A stretch of DNA of 64,000 nt from Tolypothrix sp. PCC 7712 (GTDB taxonomy: Bacteria > Cyanobacteriota > Cyanobacteriia > Cyanobacteriales > Nostocaceae). The notes under the pieces were generated by a model. The model searched no databases. It was not told the origin of the DNA and saw only the letters and a list, made by a program, of their open reading frames with translations. The DNA lies in NCBI RefSeq assembly GCF_025860405.1, contig NZ_CP063785.1:6759390-6823389 (forward strand), given 5' to 3'. This document shows positions 1 to 8,203 of this stretch, in pieces (the stretch's first letter is position 1; the number at the start of each line of letters is the position of its first letter). A program made the translations under genes and the position numbers.

Positions 1-8
1 TACTGGTA

Positions 9-221
9 ATGACAACCCAACCAAAAGACGCGTACAAACTTCAGGCGATCGTCAAGCGAGCCGAGGTAATTATCAGCGATCAAGCAAGTTATGCAGCAGT
101 GCAAGCTGCTGTACAAGCGGCGGTAGAAGACATCATTCGTCCGCCCAAGTTGATTAAGGTTGATAATTATATTGGTACTAATTCCATCAATTTATTGAAA
201 CGAGAATTAGGTTTGGGTTAA
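9..221 (+). CDS. Small hypothetical protein, possibly the C-terminal end of a longer one
   Basis: A frame of 70 residues from an ATG at 9 to a stop at 219-221. The frame stays open upstream to the window edge (codons CTG GTA precede the ATG), so this may be only the end of a longer protein. The middle is an alanine/valine-rich stretch likely to form a helix and the C-terminus ends in KRELGLG. No family is recognised. It lies 72 bases before a Uma2 gene on the same strand, with a fragment of an interspersed repeat (cgcagaggcgcaaag) between them. Confidence 0.4.
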   Translation: MTTQPKDAYKLQAIVKRAEVIISDQASYAAVQAAVQAAVEDIIRPPKLIKVDNYIGTNSINLLKRELGLG

Positions 222-293
222 TTCTTAATTTTGTGTCTCGATGTTGGGAGTTTTTGCTCACGCAGAGGCGCAAAGAAGAGGAAAGCGATCGCT

Positions 294-881
294 ATGACTA
301 TAGTTACTAAAAAACTAACTTTTGCAGAGTATCTCAAATATAACGATGGCACGGATACCCAATACGAACTAGTTGATGGAGAATTAATCCCCATGAGTCT
401 TGGTACTGGAAAGCATGGCGGAATTGCCAAGTTTTTAGAGCGAACCTTCGATGACGAAAGTGCCAAAATGGGGAAAAATTGGACAGCACAAAAGTTTGCC
501 ATTGGGATTCGTTCGCCACGTGGCGGACGCTGGGACACCTCACGAATTCCAGATGTGGTGGTTTTAACAACAGAACAGTGGGAAGCACTCTTCAACCGAG
601 AAGCGCTCATCGAACTCAACGAACCGCCACCGATACTTGTTGTGGAAGTCGTTAGCGAATCTACTCAAACCACAGATTACCGTAGTAAGCGCTCCGAGTA
701 TGCTGTTCTGGGAATTTCTGAATACTGGATTGTTGATCCAATTCAAGAGGTAGTAACTGTGTGTACTTTAGTAGAAGGCTTTTATGATGCGATCGCATTC
801 CGCAACCAAGAACGCCTCATCTCTCCCATTTTCCCAGACTTAGATTTAAGTGCTGAACAAGTTTTGGCTGGGCGAAATTAA
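294..881 (+). CDS. Uma2 family protein (DUF820, PD-(D/E)XK fold)
   Basis: This 195-residue protein starts best at the ATG at 294 (MTIVTKKLTFAEY); the upstream extension in the same frame is made from an interspersed repeat. Typical Uma2 features are visible: YELVDGELI near residue 25, the SRIPDVVVL strand carrying the conserved Asp, PPILVVEVVSEST with the conserved Glu, then Y-rich YWIVDP. The family is very expanded in filamentous cyanobacteria and has a restriction-endonuclease-like fold; its biological role is not established. A second Uma2 gene lies at 56740-57378. The next gene, DUF4058, follows 41 bases later on the same strand and is another cyanobacterial accessory family. Confidence 0.85.
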   Translation: MTIVTKKLTFAEYLKYNDGTDTQYELVDGELIPMSLGTGKHGGIAKFLERTFDDESAKMGKNWTAQKFAIGIRSPRGGRWDTSRIPDVVVLTTEQWEALFNREALIELNEPPPILVVEVVSESTQTTDYRSKRSEYAVLGISEYWIVDPIQEVVTVCTLVEGFYDAIAFRNQERLISPIFPDLDLSAEQVLAGRN

Positions 882-922
882 TATTGTCATAATTAAATTA
901 TCAAGTATTTGGATCTGTGGCG

Positions 923-1711
923 ATGGCTTCACCATTTCCAGGGATGAACCCCTATTTAGAAAATCCGCTATTTTGGCCAGAAGTTCACAATTTGCTCATA
1001 GCGGCTATTTTCCGGAAATTGAATCCGCAATTGCGCCCTAAATATAAAGTAGCTATTGAAAAGCGAGTATATCAAACCATTGATGAGGATTCTCTACTAG
1101 TTGGTGTTGCTGATGTCGCAGTGCAAAATACGCAACAAAAATTATCACCAGAACCAGCTAATATCGCTGTTGCTTCGCCATCAGTTGCAGCCGTGACAGT
1201 TGATGTGACTATGCCGGAAACTGTCAGAGAAACTTACTTAGAAGTACGAGATATTGCGACACAAGAAGTTGTCACTACAATTGAAATTCTCTCTCCAAAA
1301 AACAAACGTCCAGGAGAAGGACGGAATGCATATACAAAAAAGCGGTTACAAATTTTAGGGAGTTATACCAATTTAGTAGAAATTGATTTGTTGCGAGATG
1401 GTAAGCCAATACAGCAACTACAAAATAACCTACAAACTGACTATAGAATTTTGGTCAGCCGCGCTAGCAAACGTCCTAAAGCTGATTTATACGCATTTAA
1501 TTTACCCAATCCTATACCTGCTTTTCTCTTACCTTTACGTGAAAGCGATACAGAACCATTATTAGATATCCAAACATTAATTTGTGAACTCTACGATGAA
1601 GGTAACTATGATTTAGTGATTGACTATAATCAAGAACCTGTACCTGCGGTGTCAGCAGAAAATTTAGTTTGGTTAGATACGGTTTTAAAAAAGCAGGAAT
1701 TGAGAAATTGA
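923..1711 (+). CDS. DUF4058 family protein
   Basis: This 262-residue protein opens with MASPFPGMNPYLENPLFWPE, the signature N-terminus of DUF4058 proteins, which fixes the start at the ATG at 923 rather than the GTG six bases before it. Further family-like segments are RDIATQEVVTTIEILSPKNK around residue 110 and a C-terminal LVIDYNQEPVP. The EILSPKNK segment resembles the E-x-K strand of restriction-like nuclease folds, but that is an inference. Function is unknown. The gene follows Uma2 closely and may be co-transcribed with it. Beyond its stop begins a repeat-rich region leading to the CRISPR array. Confidence 0.85.
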   Translation: MASPFPGMNPYLENPLFWPEVHNLLIAAIFRKLNPQLRPKYKVAIEKRVYQTIDEDSLLVGVADVAVQNTQQKLSPEPANIAVASPSVAAVTVDVTMPETVRETYLEVRDIATQEVVTTIEILSPKNKRPGEGRNAYTKKRLQILGSYTNLVEIDLLRDGKPIQQLQNNLQTDYRILVSRASKRPKADLYAFNLPNPIPAFLLPLRESDTEPLLDIQTLICELYDEGNYDLVIDYNQEPVPAVSAENLVWLDTVLKKQELRN

Positions 1712-1771
1712 GAATAATTTAAATTTTATTTCTCAACCAAACTTACAGCAATTTTAAGTTGAATAAATTAT

Positions 1772-1796
1772 ATTTCAATCCCTAATAAGGATTAAG
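1772..1796 (-). repeat. Relic CRISPR repeat half
   Basis: A 25-base stretch matching 23 of the first 25 plus-strand bases of the CRISPR repeat found from 2096 onward (differences at its first base and one A for G in the centre). The remaining 12 bases of the repeat are not recognisable. It lies about 300 bases beyond the leader-distal end of the array and has the same orientation, so it is best read as a decayed former repeat separated from the array by later insertions. Confidence 0.6.
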
Positions 1797-1821
1797 AGGC
1801 TACTTATAAAGTAAATATTAA

Positions 1822-1928
1822 GTAGGGTGTGTTACGGCTGTGCAAGGATTTCGGAACTTAAGAGAGTAATAATTAGCCGTAACGCACCATCTTTCTCGAT
1901 GCGTTACCCTATCGCTAACGCATCCTAC
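1822..1928. repeat. Palindromic interspersed element (GTAGG...CCTAC)
   Basis: A sequence of 107 bases beginning GTAGGGTGTGTTACGGCT and ending in taacgcatcctac. An internal inverted repeat pairs GTGTGTTACGGCT (1827-1839) with AGCCGTAACGCAC (1875-1887), and TAACGC motifs recur to the right. No protein is encoded. This is the appearance of a short non-autonomous repeat element of cyanobacterial genomes. The MITE at 1929-2040 directly abuts it. Confidence 0.55.
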
Positions 1929-2040
1929 TGGACTGACACAGCTAATTTGATGCAATAGCAAAAATTCATCGGCGTTTATCGGCGTTTATCTGCGGTTAAT
2001 TTAATCAAATCTAATGCCTCATTGTAGGCGTGTCAGTCCA
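1929..2040. mobile_element. MITE-like element with 11-bp terminal inverted repeats and CTAC direct repeats
   Basis: The perfect inverted repeats TGGACTGACAC (1929-1939) and GTGTCAGTCCA (2030-2040) enclose 90 bases without coding capacity. CTAC is found immediately outside both ends (1925-1928 and 2041-2044), as expected for a 4-bp target duplication. The interior contains a tandem duplication of atcggcgttt near 1968-1990. The leader-distal end of the CRISPR array begins only 56 bases to the right. Confidence 0.6.
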
Positions 2041-2095
2041 CTACAATTTAAGGTTTACTGTTTGTCGTATCAGCATTTATGCCAGTTCTGATGTC

Positions 2096-3059
2096 GTTTC
2101 AATCCCTAATAGGGATTAAGTGAAATTTCAACTGGCATGTACCATTAAGAATATCTGTGTAAAGTCGGTTTCAATCCCTAATAGGGATTAAGTGAAATTT
2201 CAACGCCACAGTACAAAATCAAGGCATAGGTTTCGGGATGTTTCAATCCCTAATAGGGATTAAGTGAAATTTCAACGGTGGTTTGTTTCGGAACCAGAAG
2301 GTGAGCGCTTCTGGTTTCAATCCCTAATAGGGATTAAGTGAAATTTCAACATGGTATCAATGAAATCGAAGCGATCGCCCAGCAGTTTCAATCCCTAATA
2401 GGGATTAAGTGAAATTTCAACAACGCTCTGTCCACTGCAAGTCGAAGTCATCCAGGTTTCAATCCCTAATAGGGATTAAGTGAAATTTCAACCTTTTCAA
2501 AATTAGTCTAATTTAGGCAACAAAAAAGTTTCAATCCCTAATAGGGATTAAGTGAAATTTCAACCTGTAAAGAATGGCTACTATACATCCCACCACAAAG
2601 TTTCAATCCCTAATAGGGATTAAGTGAAATTTCAACTTTTTTTGATGGTAGTTCTGCTTTAACTTGTCCATCGTTTCAATCCCTAATAGGGATTAAGTGA
2701 AATTTCAACTACAACAGGCTAAGAAGTGATTATAAAAACATTAGTTTCAATCCCTAATAGGGATTAAGTGAAATTTCAACTTATGAATACATGTATTTTA
2801 CTTTTTGAAATTAGTTTCAATCCCTAATAGGGATTAAGTGAAATTTCAACCTCTGTCCCTGAGTACGTGTGGCTCTGGTGCTATGTTTCAATCCCTAATA
2901 GGGATTAAGTGAAATTTCAACGTACAATTCTGATTGAATATTTGGAACAATGCGTTTCAATCCCTAATAGGGATTAAGTGAAATTTCAACCTAATAGCCT
3001 TGCTTACTATAGTGCCATACTTGTTTCAATCCCTAATAGGGATTAAGTGAAATTTCAAC
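2096..3059 (-). CRISPR. CRISPR array, 14 repeats of 37 bases and 13 spacers
   Basis: Fourteen identical 37-base repeats start at 2096, 2168, 2240, 2314, 2385, 2456, 2528, 2600, 2673, 2744, 2814, 2885, 2954 and 3023. The 13 spacers are 32-37 bases long and all different. On the minus strand each repeat begins GTTGAAATTTCAC and ends ATTGAAAC; that ATTGAAA(C/G) 3' end is the usual crRNA 5' handle of cyanobacterial type I-D/III repeats, so the array is read right to left. The AT-rich region at 3060-3290 is then the leader and the spacer at 2991-3022 the newest. All repeats are identical, including the leader-distal one. No cas gene lies in the window, so the effector must act in trans from elsewhere. 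Confidence 0.97.
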
Positions 3060-3290
3060 AGCGGAAGCCTGAAAGTCAAGCAATATAAGGTTTTCAAGGT
3101 TCTGGTGCGCGGATAGGTCAATCATAACATAGGCAATAGAGAAAAAGCAAAACCAAAATCGCTGAAAGCCAGTCTGCGTAAGGAGCGCGGATGATAGAAC
3201 AGCAATTAATCTTTGAAATTCTTACATATAAGGAGTTTCAGCGATTTATATATAAATGCCGTTTTCAACACCTACCCATCCGCGCATTCT
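3060..3290 (-). promoter_or_regulatory. CRISPR leader with candidate promoter
   Basis: On the minus strand a good sigma-70-type promoter can be read: -35 TTGCTT (3145-3150), 18-base spacer, -10 TATGAT (3121-3126), giving a start about 50-60 bases before the first repeat. The motif GCGCGGAT occurs three times: twice in plus orientation (3107-3114, 3185-3192) and once inverted (3278-3285). A 12-base inverted repeat AAATCGCTGAAA (3156-3167) / TTTCAGCGATTT (3236-3247) surrounds the middle copy. These paired motifs may be sites for adaptation proteins or an integration host factor; that role is inferred. Confidence 0.6.
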
Positions 3291-3321
3291 GCAACCAAAA
3301 TCGTCGGATTGGACATCAACT

Positions 3322-4233
3322 TTAATCAACTTTTGTGGGAATTTGCAAAAACTCCCGCACTCGCTGTAGGTAAGTTGGAGCATCTTCTAACATAGGAAAA
3401 TGTGCTGTGTCAGGAATCAACGCAAATTCAACTTTGTTATTCATTGTGGCTGCTTGTCGCCCCATCTCAGCAGGAATAATCTTGTCATACTCTCCAGCTA
3501 CCAACAGTGTTGGCACTATGAGCTTGGCAAATTCCTGCGGCATAACTTCCGATTGTGCTTTACTTACTGAAGTAAAAATTGTTCCTAGTGCAGCATTATA
3601 ATCAGCTTCTAGAAAATCTTGCAGGAAAGCTTGACGTTCAGCTTTTGGTATAGGGCGATGCAGAAACCTCGCCATAAACATCTGGTCAACAAATGGTATT
3701 TTACTTAACCACTTGGGACGAAATTTGACTACGTAACCACCAAATTTATGAAAAGCAGCAAAGGCTTTTTCGTCGTACTCAAAAATACCGCTACAAGTCA
3801 AAATTCCCTGTTCGACTTTTTGGGGATAGCGGTTAAAAAACAAAACGGCAATGGATGCGCCCATTGAGTGAGCATTAATATAGACACGCTGCAGCTGCAA
3901 TTTATCTAGCAGTGTTGCTAAGTCATCAGCGTATTCTTCTAATTCATAGGTTAATTCTTCAATTGCTGCTGCTGTTGCTTCCAAAGATTTGGATTCTGCA
4001 ACCGATTCGCCAACTTCAGCTATGGTTGGTTTACCACCAGAACGCCCAAAGCCGCGTAAATCGTAGAGTAAACAATCAAATTGGTCTAGTAACGCATTAG
4101 CAGTACTTTGCCAATACCTAGCCGAACCAGCCCAACCGTGGATGAAAACCATCACTGGCTTAACCAAGGAATCTGATGGTTTTTTCACCCACTCATAGTA
4201 ATGCTCAATACCACGAACATTAATGTAAGGCAT
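3322..4233 (-). CDS. Alpha/beta hydrolase
   Basis: This 303-residue protein has a standard alpha/beta hydrolase layout. The oxyanion-hole segment VFIHGWAGSARYW is near residue 30. The nucleophile elbow is AHSMGAS (Ser at about residue 124), where Ala replaces the usual first Gly of GxSxG. The acid is in LLVAGEYDKIIP and the catalytic His in DTAHFPMLE near the C-terminus. An insertion between the early strands (about residues 70-95, Glu-rich) sits where a lid element often lies. No signal peptide is seen, so it is probably cytoplasmic. The substrate cannot be told. It lies downstream of clpX on the same strand, 126 bases away across a hairpin repeat, and its stop borders the CRISPR leader. Confidence 0.85.
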   Translation of the reverse strand: MPYINVRGIEHYYEWVKKPSDSLVKPVMVFIHGWAGSARYWQSTANALLDQFDCLLYDLRGFGRSGGKPTIAEVGESVAESKSLEATAAAIEELTYELEEYADDLATLLDKLQLQRVYINAHSMGASIAVLFFNRYPQKVEQGILTCSGIFEYDEKAFAAFHKFGGYVVKFRPKWLSKIPFVDQMFMARFLHRPIPKAERQAFLQDFLEADYNAALGTIFTSVSKAQSEVMPQEFAKLIVPTLLVAGEYDKIIPAEMGRQAATMNNKVEFALIPDTAHFPMLEDAPTYLQRVREFLQIPTKVD

Positions 4234-4306
4234 TTGTCATTTGTCCTTTGTCATCTGTCCTTGTTCTTTATTATTGATTATCTTGTTGGACTAATGACTT
4301 TTGAAC

Positions 4307-4347
4307 GCCAGTTCACTCAACGGAGGGAACCTCCGCATGTGACTGGC
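4307..4347. repeat. Interspersed double-hairpin repeat
   Basis: An outer stem pairs GCCAGTTCAC (4307-4316) with GTGACTGGC (4339-4347), and an inner stem pairs CGGAGG (4321-4326) with CCTCCG (4330-4335) around a GAA loop. No T-run follows on the minus strand, so it is not a typical terminator. The arrangement resembles the common cyanobacterial interspersed hairpin of the form ACGCCAGT...GGGAACC...ACTGGCTCC. It lies between clpX and the hydrolase and could act on mRNA processing. Confidence 0.55.
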
Positions 4348-4359
4348 TCCTCTTGACTA

Positions 4360-5703
4360 CTAAGCTGATTCTGGTTTAGGAAGGGAAGAGGGATGTACTA
4401 AGAGTTCAGCGGTGGAACGCTTCTCAACCATTTCCCTAGTGACTGTACAGCGAGTTACGTCTTTGCGGGATGGTAACTCGTACATCACATCTAACATTAA
4501 TTCTTCCACAATACCCCGTAATGCTCTGGCTCCAGTTTTGCGGCGGTAGGCTTCTTGAGCGATCGCTCGCAAGGCTTCTGGTTTAAAGTCTAATTGGACG
4601 TTATCCATCTTCAGCAGTTTTTGGTACTGCTTGACTAAAGCACTGCGTGGTTGGGTGAGAATCGCCATTAAAGCTTCTTCATCTAGCGGATCTACCACTG
4701 CTACCATTGGTATCCGCCCAATGAATTCGGGAATCATGCCAAATTTCACCAAATCATCGGGTTCTAGGTAGCGCAGAGTATCTGCTGCTCGTTTTTCCTT
4801 CGATTGTCCTTCACCTGGCTGCACAAAGCCTATTGACTTTTTACCCACTCGTTGATCCACAACCTTCTCTAAACCAACGAAGGCTCCACCACAAATAAAC
4901 AGGATATTGCTGGTATCAATTTGGATACAATCTTGATAGGGATGCTTCCTTCCGCCTTGGGGTGGTACATTAGCGATCGTCCCTTCCAACATTTTCAGCA
5001 AAGCTTGCTGTACGCCTTCACCAGAGACATCGCGTGTAATTGAGGGGTTCTCACTCTTGCGAGCAATTTTGTCAATTTCATCGATGTAGATAATTCCCCG
5101 TTGCGCTTCCTCCACATCTAAATCTGCCACTTGCAAGAGTCGCAGCAAGATATTTTCCACATCTTCGCCCACATACCCGGCTTCTGTCAGCGTTGTGGCA
5201 TCAGCTACTGCAAAGGGGACATCCAGAATTTTCGCTAGGGTTTGTGCTAAGAGAGTTTTGCCACAGCCAGTAGGGCCAATGAGCAGAATGTTAGACTTTT
5301 GCAGTTCTACGGCATCTTCTCCGCCACCTTTACCACTGGCTTTAGACTGAACTATTGCCAACCGTTTATAGTGATTGTAGACCGCTACTGACAATACTTT
5401 TTTAGCTTCGTCTTGACCAATGACGTGCTCGTCTAGATACTTTTTAATTTCTCTAGGTTTGGGTATTTGGTTAAACGAAAGACTGGAAGAGCGGGTACGG
5501 CGTTTTTGAGGCGGCTCCGACTTTGGTGTTGGTTGGGAAGCTGCTGCACCATTTGTGTCGAGTAATTCCTCATCAAGGATTTCATTACACAAGTCAACGC
5601 ATTCATCGCAGATGTAGACTCCCGGCCCTGCGATTAGTTTACGCACCTGCTCTTGAGACTTGCCACAAAACGAACATTTTAAATGGGAGTCGTACTTAGA
5701 CAT
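4360..5703 (-). CDS. clpX: ClpX, ATP-dependent unfoldase of the Clp protease
   Basis: This 447-residue AAA+ protein unfolds substrates and feeds them into ClpP. It has an N-terminal C4 zinc finger (Cys10, Cys13, Cys32, Cys35) for substrate/adaptor binding, then a Pro/Lys-rich linker that is longer than in E. coli. Walker A is GPTGCGKT (143-150), the pore loop GYVG (176-179) and Walker B IIYIDE (204-209). The GGRKHP loop of the RKH type and a C-terminal sensor-2 region (GARALRG) follow. The length fits cyanobacterial ClpX. It starts 9 bases after the clpP stop, so the two are co-transcribed and probably translationally linked; trigger factor lies upstream, the widespread tig-clpP-clpX order. 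Confidence 0.98.
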   Translation of the reverse strand: MSKYDSHLKCSFCGKSQEQVRKLIAGPGVYICDECVDLCNEILDEELLDTNGAAASQPTPKSEPPQKRRTRSSSLSFNQIPKPREIKKYLDEHVIGQDEAKKVLSVAVYNHYKRLAIVQSKASGKGGGEDAVELQKSNILLIGPTGCGKTLLAQTLAKILDVPFAVADATTLTEAGYVGEDVENILLRLLQVADLDVEEAQRGIIYIDEIDKIARKSENPSITRDVSGEGVQQALLKMLEGTIANVPPQGGRKHPYQDCIQIDTSNILFICGGAFVGLEKVVDQRVGKKSIGFVQPGEGQSKEKRAADTLRYLEPDDLVKFGMIPEFIGRIPMVAVVDPLDEEALMAILTQPRSALVKQYQKLLKMDNVQLDFKPEALRAIAQEAYRRKTGARALRGIVEELMLDVMYELPSRKDVTRCTVTREMVEKRSTAELLVHPSSLPKPESA

Positions 5704-5712
5704 ACCAGCCTC

Positions 5713-6411
5713 TTATTTCAGAATGGTGACGTTTTCCCCTGGTGTGGGAAGATTTTGCCGAGAAATGACTTGGTCAATTAAACCGTAGTTCTTCGCCTCT
5801 TCTGCCGACATGAAAAAGTCGCGTTCCGTATCTGCTTCAATTCTTTCTAAGGGTTGACCAGTATGCTGGGCCATTAACTGATTCAATTTACCTTTAATGT
5901 AAAGAATTTCTCTAGCTTGAATTTCGATGTCAATAGCTTGCCCTTGAGCGCCACCAAGTGGTTGGTGAATCATAATTCGGGAATCAGGTAGAGACATGCG
6001 TTTACCCGCAGTCCCTGCTGTTAACAAGAATGCCCCCATGCTCGCGGCTAGCCCAAAACAGATGGTAACTACATCGGGACGAATTTGCTGTATTGTATCA
6101 TAGATTGCCATCCCTGCGTAGACGGAGCCGCCGGGAGAGTTAATGTACAGTTGAATGTCCTTTTCTGAGTCTTCGGCATCCAAGAATAATAGTTGGGCAA
6201 CTATGGAATTGGCAACAGCATCGTCTATGGGTGTTCCCAAAAAGATAATCCGCTCTCGCAGTAGGCGGGAGTAGATGTCAAATGCCCTTTCTCCCATACC
6301 AGATTGTTCTACCACCATCGGCACAATGTTGCTGATGCCGTTGAGGTGGGAGCTAATATTCATCTGGCTTAAGCTGCTGATTGGGTAATTTCCCGACTGC
6401 GATACAAGCAT
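5713..6411 (-). CDS. clpP: ClpP, proteolytic subunit of the Clp protease
   Basis: The serine peptidase of family S14. The catalytic Ser is in GLAASMGAF, the His in IMIHQPLGG and the Asp in ADTERDFFMS; the handle region IQAREILYIKGKLNQL is also present. The start is uncertain: the ATG at 6411 gives 232 residues (MLVSQSGNYPISS), while ATGs at 6363 and 6318 would give shorter N-termini; none has a strong ribosome binding site. Residues from MVVEQSGMGERAFDIYS onward are the conserved core. Cyanobacteria carry several clpP paralogues; this is the one paired with clpX and expected to form the ClpXP complex. It sits between tig and clpX on the same strand. Confidence 0.95.
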   Translation of the reverse strand: MLVSQSGNYPISSLSQMNISSHLNGISNIVPMVVEQSGMGERAFDIYSRLLRERIIFLGTPIDDAVANSIVAQLLFLDAEDSEKDIQLYINSPGGSVYAGMAIYDTIQQIRPDVVTICFGLAASMGAFLLTAGTAGKRMSLPDSRIMIHQPLGGAQGQAIDIEIQAREILYIKGKLNQLMAQHTGQPLERIEADTERDFFMSAEEAKNYGLIDQVISRQNLPTPGENVTILK

Positions 6412-6607
6412 AAAAAAACATTTGACAAGTAAGTGGGACAAATTTAAAGCAGCATAGACTGCTTCTTTAACTAATTTAGATTTTTATTTGAGCTATGTGT
6501 TTACCATTATGCCTCATCTAAATTTTTCTCGTGTACCCCAGTATCCCGCCTAGATAGTAGCAGATGTAGTTAGTGATTTCTTTAACATTTGTTAACCATT
6601 TTGGCGG

Positions 6608-6785
6608 GAAATTGGGGATGGGGCATGGGGCATGGGGCATGGGGCATGGGTAATGGGTAATGGGTAATGGGTAATTGGTAATTGGTCATGGGTAATGGGT
6701 AATTGGTTTTGGTTATTTCCCCCTCATCTCCCTCATCTCCCTCATCTCCCTTATCCCTAGTCCCCAGTCCCCAGTCCCCTATTCC
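6608..6785. repeat. STRR heptamer tracts between tig and clpP
   Basis: A low-complexity stretch made of heptamer runs: four GGGCATG units, then GGGTAAT/GGTAATT units, then CCCTCAT and CCCAGTC runs. This is the short tandemly repeated repetitive (STRR) type of filamentous cyanobacteria. The tig stop codon lies at its right edge. About 160 bases between it and the clpP start hold no repeat and presumably the clpP promoter. Confidence 0.85.
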
Positions 6786-8203
6786 CCTTCAACAGTTTCT
6801 GCGACAACTTCCACTGTGGCGGATTCTGCTTCCGGCTCGGCTGATGTGGCTTCTTCTTCGGCTGGGGTACTTAAAGAGCCTTCGAGGACGAGTTCCACTG
6901 ATGAGTTTTCTAGCAGCCAATCGATGATTTTTTCGGTTGTGAGTTCATTTTCCACAACTGAGCGCAGTCTGTCTGCGTCTACATCTTCGTCTGGATATTC
7001 CTGTAACAACTCTGTGACTCTAGCTTTAATTTCATCTTCTGTCACCTGGATGGATTCGCGTTTACTCACTTCCCGTAAAGCGAGGGAGCGTTTGAGGCGT
7101 TCAATGGCTTCATCACGCGATCGCGCCCGTAATTGCGGAATAATATCTTGGGTAAATAACTTTCTCACATCCAACCCTTGCTGCGACAGCCGGATTGCTG
7201 TTTGTGTAAGCATCGCATCAACTTCCTGCTCGATTAATGTCGTTGGTAGATCGATTTCTACATGCTTGAGCAGTTCTGCTAACAAGGCTTCTTGCTTGTT
7301 GGTTTTGGTTTTCTGTTCGGCTTCTTTTTGATAGCGCTCTTCTAAGGAAGCCCGCAATTCTGCTAAGGTTTCAAAGTCGCTGACTTCTTGGGCAAAATCG
7401 TCATCCAACTCAGGTAGTTCTTTTTCCTTGAGTTCATTGAGCGTGACTGTAAATACAGCTGGTTTGCCTGCTAACTCTTCATTAGCATAAGGATCTGGGA
7501 ACTGGGCCGAAATTTCCTTGGTTTCTCCAGGATTCATGCCCACGATACCCGAGATAAATCCGGGAATAAATTTATCTTCGTATAGTTCGACTTGAAAATC
7601 AGTCGCCTCTCCTCCGGGAATTGGCGTGGGTTCTGCGGATTCGTCTTCACCCTCAGCTTTCGCTAATACGCCTTTAAAATCAACAACTGCAACATCGCCA
7701 ATTTGGGCAGCACGTCCTTCTACGGGAATCAATGTTCCCATTTGTTGACGTTCTTGATCTAGCGCTTCATCAACCCGTGCTGGATCGTACTTGATTTCTT
7801 CGGCTTTCGCTTGTAATCCTGTGTACTGTGCTATGTTAATTTCCGGCTCCACATCGACAGCCGCAGAAAAGGTCAGAGGTTTACCTGGTTCATAATTATT
7901 AATCAATTCGTCAAACGATGAGCGCAACTGTGGTTGCCCAATCGCCGGAATTTCTTCTTGTTTAACAGCTTTTTCTATGCCATCTTGTATGAGTTCTTCC
8001 AGGGCTGCTGCCTTAATGCGTGTAGTGCCAAGGCGCTGTAGCAATATCTGCCGAGGCACTTTGCCTTTGCGAAACCCAGGAATATTGGCAGTACTAGCTA
8101 GGTTTTTAATTACCTGTTCGTAAGTTTGTTTGGTAATCTCTGGTGTAATCTCTATTTCTAGTCCAATTTGGCTGGCGGGAAGTTTTTCCTGGGTGACTTT
8201 CAT
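6779..8203 (-). CDS. tig: Trigger factor, ribosome-associated chaperone and prolyl isomerase
   Basis: The start is placed at the ATG at 8203 (MKVTQEKLPASQIGLEIEI), giving 474 residues; 41 upstream codons in the same frame do not look like family sequence. The N-terminal ribosome-binding domain carries the signature GFRKGKVPRQIL around residue 50. A central FKBP-like PPIase domain follows (GDVAVVDFKG ... FIPGFISGIVGMNPGE), then a long helical C-terminal substrate-binding domain. The C-terminal tail is acidic and Ala/Glu-rich (TPAEEEATSAEPEAES), a variable feature of cyanobacterial trigger factors. It heads the tig-clpP-clpX group and works on nascent chains at the ribosome exit. Confidence 0.97.
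   Translation of the reverse strand: MKVTQEKLPASQIGLEIEITPEITKQTYEQVIKNLASTANIPGFRKGKVPRQILLQRLGTTRIKAAALEELIQDGIEKAVKQEEIPAIGQPQLRSSFDELINNYEPGKPLTFSAAVDVEPEINIAQYTGLQAKAEEIKYDPARVDEALDQERQQMGTLIPVEGRAAQIGDVAVVDFKGVLAKAEGEDESAEPTPIPGGEATDFQVELYEDKFIPGFISGIVGMNPGETKEISAQFPDPYANEELAGKPAVFTVTLNELKEKELPELDDDFAQEVSDFETLAELRASLEERYQKEAEQKTKTNKQEALLAELLKHVEIDLPTTLIEQEVDAMLTQTAIRLSQQGLDVRKLFTQDIIPQLRARSRDEAIERLKRSLALREVSKRESIQVTEDEIKARVTELLQEYPDEDVDADRLRSVVENELTTEKIIDWLLENSSVELVLEGSLSTPAEEEATSAEPEAESATVEVVAETVEGE

Noticed and set aside
218..619. 133-residue frame on the minus strand
   Set aside because: It is a shadow of the Uma2 gene on the plus strand, which has clear family motifs.
6703..6927. 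74-residue frame rich in Ser-Pro
   Set aside because: It is a translation of the STRR heptamers and the antisense of the tig end.
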